Shown: positions 7,438-13,736 of the stretch, piece by piece
How positions within the stretch are numbered: the first letter of the stretch is position 1
How the letters are laid out: each line of letters opens with the position of its first letter
Source of the DNA: an uncultured Brachyspira sp.
Lineage (GTDB): Bacteria; Spirochaetota; Brachyspiria; Brachyspirales; Brachyspiraceae
Assembly (NCBI GenBank): GCA_949300355.1
Contig: CASGDY010000006.1
Location: 1 to 32,610 of the forward strand
Direction: 5' to 3'
Length of the DNA: 32,610 nt
Notes under the pieces: generated by a model
Told to the model about the DNA's origin: nothing
Database searches by the model: none
Seen by the model: the letters and a program-made list of their open reading frames with translations, nothing else
Made by a program: the position numbers and the translations under genes

Positions 7438-9561
7438 ATGAAAAAAATATATTTATTATTTTTATTAATAATATCTATTTTTATGATGTCTTGCGGAGGG
7501 CATTTCTTTAACCCTAGATATTATTATAGTAAAAGTTCTTCTTCTAGTTCAGAACAGGCCCCTCCGGCAGATATAGGCGGTGATGAAAATATTCCGGAAG
7601 ATCAAGATCCTTTCAAAAATGGTCAATGGAATGATATCGGATATCAATTTGACGGAAATAAAATATTGGATTTTTTATTTGCTGCTAGTTTTGATAATAA
7701 CAATGTTCCTATGTATTCATTTTTTAAAGATGGTACTGTATGGACTGTATCAGATGCTCTTACATCTGAAAATAAATATAATGCTAAAGACGGAGCTAAT
7801 AAAGCACAAGGTTATGATATTACAGGAGCTGCTTTTTATAGATATGATTATAAAAATCCTTTAGTAGCACCTGACAGTTCTTATAATAAATCAGAGAGAA
7901 TGGGAAGATTTTTATTCTATAGACTTGTAGGTAAAGCGGTAGTTGTGCCTCTTAATAACTATTTAATAGCTGTAGATACTCATTCAAAATTGGTTTTTGC
8001 TTATGGTAAAATAACTAAAACAGGAAGTACTATGGGGCAGGCATATCCTACAGCATTTGAAGCAGTGGAACTTCATGGTGATGAAAGAAAATTTTATGAA
8101 TATGACCCAATAGGATTTTTGTCTTATGATGCTTCTACTGAATCTTTGAAATTAACTTTATATAGAGAATATCAAAATGAAATGGCAAAAGATGCCAATG
8201 CTTATTTCCCTCAAATACATGATCCAAGCAGAGAAATAGCAGGTTATGCCGATGCGAACAGTGCCGGAAGATCTCCATATTATATGGTTAATGTTGATGA
8301 TATAGATCCTCAAACTATAATAGATCAGTTTAAAGGAAAAACTTATGGTATAAGAGACAGATTAACTTTGTATACATATAAGTTTTCACCTGATGGTTTG
8401 ACTCTTACAGTAACAAAAGATCATTTCTATGATGGTTCAAGCACTACAGCATATATTTGTAACGCTGACAAGGCTGTTGGAGCTACATCATTAAAATACG
8501 GAGAGTTAACTATAACAGGTCTTGGTACTTATGATAGAATAAAAGATGGTACTAGAGAATATATACTTAATTATCAAGATAACGGTCCTGCATTTGTTGA
8601 CAGAGTAGCGGGTAAAACATATAAAGCTGAAGATGGCAGTTACGAGTATAGATTCAGTGCAGATGGTAATACTATACAATATTATGAAAATAATTCTTTA
8701 AATAAAACATATACTTTCTCTGCTGAATATAAAGATGACGATAAAGCAGAATATAAAGAAGGCGGTAATAAATATTGGGGATTAAGATTATCTAATACTA
8801 AAGGAAATAAAGATGATACTTTATATTGGTCTTTGAGTTATTCTCCATTTGCAGGTGCTACAAGTGTTATAAGCCATCATGAAGGATATTTGAATGTAAA
8901 TACTGTATCTGGCGGATTTATAGAAAATGTTAAAGGTAAAACATATAAATTTAGAGATTATAGCGAATATGATTTATCTAATCCTTTGCCTACTGAATAT
9001 CAAGTAACAGGTAAGAGTTTAACATTGTATATTTATGAATTTACAGCCAATGGTAAAACACTTAATGTTACTGAACAAGTTTGGAGAGGAGAAAGAAAAA
9101 CAACATCTTATACAGTTCAATCTTCTTCGGATAAGTCAGCTGTATATGAATATAATGGTTCTACTATTGAGTTTAGTATAAAATATGACAGCGAAACTCT
9201 TTATAGAGGAGATCAGGCTGTTGGTACTACTTCATTTATTGATAATGGTCCTATATTCTTAGATAGAGTTAAAGACGATCCTACATATACAAGTAGCGGC
9301 AACACATATGTATTTAAGAATGGAGGAAAAACTATAGAATGGAATGGAAATACTTGGACATTATATAGATATGATAATGATTCAAATTATAAGAATAGAG
9401 CTGTTTATAAATATACTCAAATGGTTGGATTAATCCCTATACCTTGGTATTATGGAGTAGAATTATCTTCTAATGATGATGTCATTAAATCTACTCCAAG
9501 AGGTGATAATACAATAGTTCAATGGTGGAGGTTGACTGGAGATGCCTATAGAAAAGAATAA
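7438..9561 (+). CDS. Tandem-family lipoprotein, copy 1 (four C-terminal modules)
   Basis: The 707-residue lipoprotein has Cys19 in the lipobox (M-M-S-C), then a shared start G-G-H-F-F-N-P-R-Y-Y-Y and a poly-Ser tether. A conserved domain at about 55-295 contains N-Y-L-I-A-V-D-T-H-S-K and F-Y-E-Y-D-P-I-G. The C-terminal half holds four related beta-rich modules starting near residues 299, 389, 498 and 610. Each opens with a K-G-K-T-Y-like motif and carries Y-x-F-x-x-D/N-G-x-T, and modules are joined by D-N-G-P-x-F-x-D-R-V. Two paralogues follow downstream with about half as many modules. The gene sits 22 bases after the barrel-type gene (GAGGT ribosome site), unlike copies 2 and 3, which have their own promoter. 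Probably surface or periplasmic; function unknown. Confidence 0.85.
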   Translation: MKKIYLLFLLIISIFMMSCGGHFFNPRYYYSKSSSSSSEQAPPADIGGDENIPEDQDPFKNGQWNDIGYQFDGNKILDFLFAASFDNNNVPMYSFFKDGTVWTVSDALTSENKYNAKDGANKAQGYDITGAAFYRYDYKNPLVAPDSSYNKSERMGRFLFYRLVGKAVVVPLNNYLIAVDTHSKLVFAYGKITKTGSTMGQAYPTAFEAVELHGDERKFYEYDPIGFLSYDASTESLKLTLYREYQNEMAKDANAYFPQIHDPSREIAGYADANSAGRSPYYMVNVDDIDPQTIIDQFKGKTYGIRDRLTLYTYKFSPDGLTLTVTKDHFYDGSSTTAYICNADKAVGATSLKYGELTITGLGTYDRIKDGTREYILNYQDNGPAFVDRVAGKTYKAEDGSYEYRFSADGNTIQYYENNSLNKTYTFSAEYKDDDKAEYKEGGNKYWGLRLSNTKGNKDDTLYWSLSYSPFAGATSVISHHEGYLNVNTVSGGFIENVKGKTYKFRDYSEYDLSNPLPTEYQVTGKSLTLYIYEFTANGKTLNVTEQVWRGERKTTSYTVQSSSDKSAVYEYNGSTIEFSIKYDSETLYRGDQAVGTTSFIDNGPIFLDRVKDDPTYTSSGNTYVFKNGGKTIEWNGNTWTLYRYDNDSNYKNRAVYKYTQMVGLIPIPWYYGVELSSNDDVIKSTPRGDNTIVQWWRLTGDAYRKE

Positions 9562-9582
9562 TTTATCTGCATAATAAAAATC

Positions 9583-9620
9583 AAGCGGAGGGAATTAAAA
9601 AAACTCTCTCCGCTTTTTTA
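9583..9620 (+). terminator. hairpin terminator after lipoprotein copy 1
   Basis: AAGCGGAGGGA (9583-9593) pairs with TCTCTCCGCTT (9605-9615), with one G-U pair, followed by a run of T to 9619. Nearly the same hairpin follows copy 2 at 11385-11420, and a decayed form follows copy 3. Confidence 0.85.
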
Positions 9621-9712
9621 TTAAATTGGTATTGACTATTAACAATATATATTATTATATTGTTATATAAAATAATTATAGGAGCATTATTTATGAAAAA
9701 AATATATTTATT
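9604..9712 (+). repeat. 109-bp intergenic cassette, first copy
   Basis: Bases 9604-9712 match 11404-11512 with a single mismatch (G at 9629, A at 11429). The repeat covers the 3' arm of the terminator, the promoter, the palindrome, the ribosome site and the first 20 bases of the coding sequence. The codons after it are less conserved than the cassette. Confidence 0.9.
9632..9665 (+). promoter_or_regulatory. promoter with overlapping 26-bp palindrome, copy 2 gene
   Basis: TTGACT at 9632-9637 is followed after 18 bases by TATATT (9656-9661). The spacer and -10 region form a perfect inverted repeat, 9640-9665: arms TAACAATATA and TATATTGTTA around TATTAT. Because most of it lies upstream of the expected transcription start, it is better read as a DNA operator for a dimeric regulator than as an RNA hairpin. 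The regulator is unknown. Confidence 0.6.
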
Positions 9713-11360
9713 ATCTTTATTGATAATATCTGTTTTTATGATGTCTTGCGGCGGACATTTCTTTAATCCTAGGTACTATTACAATAAATCAAGCAGTTCT
9801 TCATCAGGTGCTGCACCTGATACAGGTCCTGAAAAACTTCCAGATGAAGTCCCTGCTGATGAAGATCCTTTTAAACTTCCTGAAGATTATAATGATCCTA
9901 ATTATCAATTTTCTGCAGATAAATTTAAAACTTGGTTATTTAAAGCAAGTTTTCAGGGAGATAAACTTCCTATTTATACTTTTTTCAATGATTCAAGAAC
10001 TTGGATACATGGAGGAGCTGACTGGAATAATATATCAGCTGAATATTATGACGGAAAAAATGGTGAGAATACTGTTATCAGTGGAATTTTGACTGTATCT
10101 ATTGATAACTTAAAAGTATATAGGTATGTTGGAAACAATCCTCTTTACAGCAGTTTAGGATATTTACCTGGAAGAATGGATAGATTCAATTTCTATTCCA
10201 TAAACGGAAATGCTTCTGTAGCTCCATTAAAACAGTATTTAATTGCAGTTGATACATACTCTAAATTTATATTTGCTTTCGGAGCCATTACTGATACAGA
10301 TTCTGTTATGGGTCAGGATGTACCAATTTCATTTGAAGCTGTTGAAAAATATGGAGATAAAAAAGCATTTTATGAGTATGATCCTATAGGATATGTTACA
10401 GAAAATGGATCTGTTATTTTGTATGATCATTATAAAACAGAATTCGTTAGTGCTCCTACTTCTTATATGCCTAAAGATCATAATTTTGAAAAAATGGCAC
10501 AGCCTACACCTATAGGACAGGGTTACTCTCCTTATAGACCTTTAAATGCCTCATCTACAGATCCTGCATCACTAGAAGATCAGAAAAATTATAAATATGA
10601 AATAAATAGAATTAAAGATAGTTATTCTAAATTACAATATCGTAATTATTCTGGATATATAGTTGATGGAACATCACAAATGGATTTGAATTTATGGAAG
10701 GCTGGTAATTATACGGGAAAAAGTCTTAAATTATATACATATACATTTGAAACTGCTTCTAGCGGAATTAATACAGATGCTCCTAATATAAAAGTTGTTA
10801 TAGATACATATTATAATACTGAAGCTCAGGAAATAAAAACATATAAAGTAAAAACTATAACTTCTAAATATAGAGCTATATATGAAAATATTGCTAATCA
10901 TACAGATACAGTTATAGTTTCTCTTGTAAAAGTAAATAATAAAGATACGATATCTTTTGACGGTAGTTCATTGGATCCAGACTTTAAAGATTATAATCCT
11001 ATATTTACGGATAGAGTAGCAGGAGCAACATTCTTTAATGCTGAAAAACAAAAGCCTTATCTGCTTGAAACTAAAGATGTAAAATATGTATTTTCTAGTG
11101 ATGGAAGTACATTTACTTTAACTTATAAGAGAAAAGATTGGGCATGGTCTGATTGGGCTGATAAAACATATACATATACATTAGCAAGATTTGACAATGA
11201 TCCAGATAATCATTATAGAGCTGTTTATGAATATAATGGTGCATATTATTGGGTTGAATTATCATCAAGTGATAATACAATAAAATCTGCTCATACAGGT
11301 GCTACAATAATTGGACCAGGTATTGATACATTATATGAGGCTTATAGAGAGACAAAATAA
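9693..11360 (+). CDS. Tandem-family lipoprotein, copy 2
   Basis: The ATG at 9693 is chosen over the in-frame ATG at 9660. AGGAG lies at 9680-9684, and the lipoprotein signal M-K-K-I-Y-L-L-S...M-M-S-C begins here, with the upstream stretch inside the promoter. The 555-residue lipoprotein (Cys19) has G-G-H-F-F-N-P-R-Y-Y-Y, a Ser-rich tether, and the conserved domain with G-R-M-D-R-F, Q-Y-L-I-A-V-D-T-Y-S-K-F and F-Y-E-Y-D-P-I-G-Y-V. About two C-terminal beta modules follow, with the joint Y-N-P-I-F-T-D-R-V-A-G. Compared with copy 1, roughly two modules are missing. It has its own promoter, palindrome and terminator, so it is a stand-alone unit. Function unknown; likely exported to the envelope. 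Confidence 0.85.
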   Translation: MKKIYLLSLLIISVFMMSCGGHFFNPRYYYNKSSSSSSGAAPDTGPEKLPDEVPADEDPFKLPEDYNDPNYQFSADKFKTWLFKASFQGDKLPIYTFFNDSRTWIHGGADWNNISAEYYDGKNGENTVISGILTVSIDNLKVYRYVGNNPLYSSLGYLPGRMDRFNFYSINGNASVAPLKQYLIAVDTYSKFIFAFGAITDTDSVMGQDVPISFEAVEKYGDKKAFYEYDPIGYVTENGSVILYDHYKTEFVSAPTSYMPKDHNFEKMAQPTPIGQGYSPYRPLNASSTDPASLEDQKNYKYEINRIKDSYSKLQYRNYSGYIVDGTSQMDLNLWKAGNYTGKSLKLYTYTFETASSGINTDAPNIKVVIDTYYNTEAQEIKTYKVKTITSKYRAIYENIANHTDTVIVSLVKVNNKDTISFDGSSLDPDFKDYNPIFTDRVAGATFFNAEKQKPYLLETKDVKYVFSSDGSTFTLTYKRKDWAWSDWADKTYTYTLARFDNDPDNHYRAVYEYNGAYYWVELSSSDNTIKSAHTGATIIGPGIDTLYEAYRETK

Positions 11361-11384
11361 ATAATAATCTATAATTGAAAAATT

Positions 11385-11420
11385 AAGCGGAGAGAATAAA
11401 AAACTCTCTCCGCTTTTTTA
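11385..11420 (+). terminator. hairpin terminator after lipoprotein copy 2
   Basis: AAGCGGAGAGA (11385-11395) pairs perfectly with TCTCTCCGCTT (11405-11415), followed by six T in a row. It is the sister of the hairpin at 9583-9620. Confidence 0.88.
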
Positions 11421-11512
11421 TTAAATTGATATTGACTATTAACAATATATATTATTATATTGTTATATAAAATAATTATAGGAGCATTATTTATGAAAAA
11501 AATATATTTATT
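11404..11512 (+). repeat. 109-bp intergenic cassette, second copy
   Basis: This is the second copy of the repeat at 9604-9712, exactly 1800 bases downstream and differing at one base (11429). Confidence 0.9.
11432..11465 (+). promoter_or_regulatory. promoter with overlapping 26-bp palindrome, copy 3 gene
   Basis: This is identical to the element at 9632-9665: TTGACT at 11432-11437, TATATT at 11456-11461, and the perfect inverted repeat at 11440-11465. AGGAG at 11480-11484 serves the downstream ATG. Confidence 0.6.
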
Positions 11513-13148
11513 GTTTTTATCAATGATATCTATTTTTATAATGTCTTGCGGGGGACATTTTTTTAATCCCAAATATTATTATAGTAATAGAAATTCTTCA
11601 TCTGGAGATAATACAATTAATATTCCTGATGCAGAAGTACCTCCTGAAGTATCTGCTGATGAAGATCCATTTAAAGTAAATTCCGATTATAATAAGCCTG
11701 ATTACGGCGGATATGAAGCAAGCAGATTCGATAAGTGGTTATTTAAATCAAGCTTTCAAAATAATAAACTTCCTGTGTATCAATTCTTTGAAGATCCTTC
11801 TAGATATTGGACTCCGGGAGGCTCAGATTGGAATAAAATATCAGCAAATTTTTATAAAGCAAATGACGGAGAAAATTCTGCTTCTGGATTTCCTATAAGT
11901 GCAATGAGTGTATATAAATATGACGGAGCTAATCCTCTTTATGATAATAAGGGTTATTTACCTGGAAGAATGGATAGATTTCGTTTTTATTCGATATATG
12001 GTAAAACAGGCGGAGGAATTGTTACTTTACAGCAATATTTAATAGCTGTAGATACTTATTCTAAATTTGTTTTTGCTTTCGGTAGAATTACAGATGTAAC
12101 TTCTATTTTTGGTGATAAAGTACCTATGCAATTTGAGGCTATAGAGTATTATGGTAATAAAATACATTTCTATGAGTATGATCCTATAGGATATGTTGAT
12201 ATATCTGGTGATGTTATATTCTATCAGCATTATATTGAGCAGTTTGTAGCCAATCCTACAGGATATTTACCTAAACAAAAAGGTTATGAGAATTATGCAG
12301 AACATGATCCTTATAAACCTGGTAAATCTCCTTATTTCCCTTTAAATGATAATACTGAGGCAAGTGCGGACGATCAGCAAAAATATAAAGATGATATAAA
12401 AACATATTTGGGTAATTATCAGTATCGTGATTATTCAGGGTATAAACCTTCTGGCACATCTGAAATGAATTTAACAGATTGGAGAAATGGAGGATATGTT
12501 GGAAAGAGTTTAATATTATATACATATCAATTTACTACAGAAGATCAATTAGTAGTACAGGAAAAGAAATTCGGAGAAGTGATATCATCTACTGCAAAAA
12601 CTTATAATTTAAAAATGATAAATACATCATATAAAGCTACTTATGTTAATGCTTCTGATCCTTCAGATACGATATCTATATCTATAGTACAAGATGATAA
12701 CGGAGTAAATACTATAGCTATAAGCGGTAAAGTATTAAATAAAAACTTCAAAGATAATGGGGCAATATTTACAGACAGAGTAAAAGAAGCGACATTTATC
12801 AATGAAAAAGAACATGAATTTAATTTTATTGATTGTACTTATGTTGAATCTGGTACTGAAACATTTAAAGCTGGAAGTGTAATATTTAAATTTAATAATG
12901 ATGGTTCAGAGTTTACTATGACTTTAAATGGTCGTGAATATAAATTTGTATTAGGAAGATTTGACAATGATGATACTCAGAATTTTACAGCTGTATATAA
13001 ATGTACTACAATGAGCGGGGCTTTTGGCAGTTATGCTAGAGTTTCTTTAATAGATGGAGACGGATATAATAATATTGTAATAAGTCAAACTTTAGGATGG
13101 ATAAGTGCTCCTATTACAGCGGATGATTTTGAGTCAGTAAGACAATGA
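11493..13148 (+). CDS. Tandem-family lipoprotein, copy 3
   Basis: The ATG at 11493 follows AGGAG at ribosome-site distance; the in-frame ATG at 11460 lies inside the palindrome and is rejected. The 551-residue lipoprotein (Cys19, I-M-S-C) has the same plan as copy 2: G-G-H-F-F-N-P-K-Y-Y-Y, a short Ser-rich tether, W-L-F-K-S-S-F-Q, G-R-M-D-R-F-R-F-Y-S, Q-Y-L-I-A-V-D-T-Y-S-K-F, F-Y-E-Y-D-P-I-G-Y-V, and about two C-terminal modules with G-A-I-F-T-D-R-V. Copies 2 and 3 are clearly closer to each other than to copy 1 in both length and motifs. Divergence is highest in the C-terminal modules. Function unknown. Confidence 0.85.
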   Translation: MKKIYLLFLSMISIFIMSCGGHFFNPKYYYSNRNSSSGDNTINIPDAEVPPEVSADEDPFKVNSDYNKPDYGGYEASRFDKWLFKSSFQNNKLPVYQFFEDPSRYWTPGGSDWNKISANFYKANDGENSASGFPISAMSVYKYDGANPLYDNKGYLPGRMDRFRFYSIYGKTGGGIVTLQQYLIAVDTYSKFVFAFGRITDVTSIFGDKVPMQFEAIEYYGNKIHFYEYDPIGYVDISGDVIFYQHYIEQFVANPTGYLPKQKGYENYAEHDPYKPGKSPYFPLNDNTEASADDQQKYKDDIKTYLGNYQYRDYSGYKPSGTSEMNLTDWRNGGYVGKSLILYTYQFTTEDQLVVQEKKFGEVISSTAKTYNLKMINTSYKATYVNASDPSDTISISIVQDDNGVNTIAISGKVLNKNFKDNGAIFTDRVKEATFINEKEHEFNFIDCTYVESGTETFKAGSVIFKFNNDGSEFTMTLNGREYKFVLGRFDNDDTQNFTAVYKCTTMSGAFGSYARVSLIDGDGYNNIVISQTLGWISAPITADDFESVRQ

Positions 13149-13159
13149 TATTGTAAAAT

Positions 13160-13190
13160 GCGGAGAATAAAAAAACTCTCTTCGCGTTTT
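13160..13190 (+). terminator. degenerate terminator after lipoprotein copy 3
   Basis: GCGGAGA (13160-13166) can pair with TCTTCGC (13179-13185), with one G-U pair, followed by GTTTT. It clearly derives from the same terminator as those after copies 1 and 2, but the stem is shorter and the T tail interrupted. Confidence 0.55.
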
Positions 13191-13203
13191 ATTAAAATTA
13201 CTA

Positions 13204-13231
13204 TTTACAAACAAAATATTTTTTATATAAT
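13204..13231 (+). promoter_or_regulatory. promoter of small lipoprotein gene
   Basis: TTTACA at 13204-13209 and TATAAT at 13226-13231 are 16 bases apart, about 30 bases before the ATG at 13261. The palindrome seen before copies 2 and 3 is absent. Confidence 0.5.
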
Positions 13232-13260
13232 ATATACTATATAATGTTAGGATAAATAAA

Positions 13261-13647
13261 ATGTATAAGAAAATTATTTTATTATTAATATCTTTAATTT
13301 TTATTTCGTGCTCTTCTCCATATGGGCAGCAAGGCGGTATGAAGTTCAAAGATAGAAAAGGTACTTATCAAAGTAAGGATGCTAGTATTATTGTAACTGT
13401 AAAAGATACTGATACACAGAATCTTACTATAAACATTTATAATGTAAGCGGAATAGGGGTTGTTAGCGAAACTCATGATATTCCTTCTGCTGTAATAACA
13501 GGAAATTTTAATCTTCCATCTAATCTCTATCCGGATTATAATTATGTACTTAATTTCTACGGAAATAATAGTATGTATTTCAGCGTTAGAAAAGGAACTT
13601 CTTATCCTATAAATAAGCAGGAATTAGTTAATTCAACTAAACAGTAA
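13261..13647 (+). CDS. small lipoprotein, unknown function
   Basis: The 128-residue protein has a lipoprotein signal with Cys17 (I-F-I-S-C-S-S). A short Gln/Gly linker precedes one beta-rich domain of about 100 residues (I-I-V-T-V-K-D-T-D-T-Q-N-L-T-I-N-I-Y). It is predicted to be anchored in the envelope. I do not recognise a family. It resembles the tandem lipoproteins only in its signal region, so I do not count it as a fourth copy. AGGA precedes the ATG. It ends about 24 bases before a strong bidirectional hairpin that separates it from the convergent secA gene. Confidence 0.75.
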   Translation: MYKKIILLLISLIFISCSSPYGQQGGMKFKDRKGTYQSKDASIIVTVKDTDTQNLTINIYNVSGIGVVSETHDIPSAVITGNFNLPSNLYPDYNYVLNFYGNNSMYFSVRKGTSYPINKQELVNSTKQ

Positions 13648-13670
13648 AAAGATATTAATTACGATATTAA

Positions 13671-13707
13671 AAAAGGTATATATAAAATTAATTTATATAT
13701 ACCTTTT
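13671..13707. terminator. bidirectional terminator between small lipoprotein gene and secA
   Basis: AAAAGGTATATATAAA (13671-13686) and TTTATATATACCTTTT (13692-13707) form a perfect 16-bp stem with a five-base loop. The ends supply a T tail on either strand, which suits two convergent genes. Confidence 0.88.
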
Positions 13708-13736
13708 ATTTTTGTATTGAGTTATTTTTATTTTAT

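Noticed and set aside
7580-7864. Overlapping + strand ORF inside lipoprotein copy 1 (also 9808-10092 and 11713-11898 in copies 2 and 3)
   Set aside because: These are frame shadows in AT-rich DNA with no ribosome site; their recurrence simply follows from paralogy of the host genes.
9660-9692. N-terminal extension of lipoprotein copy 2 (and 11460-11492 for copy 3)
   Set aside because: It lies in the promoter/palindrome and ahead of the AGGAG; the lipoprotein signal starts at the later ATG.
13261-13647. Small lipoprotein as a fourth member of the tandem family
   Set aside because: Apart from the lipoprotein signal it shares none of the family motifs and lacks the promoter cassette.
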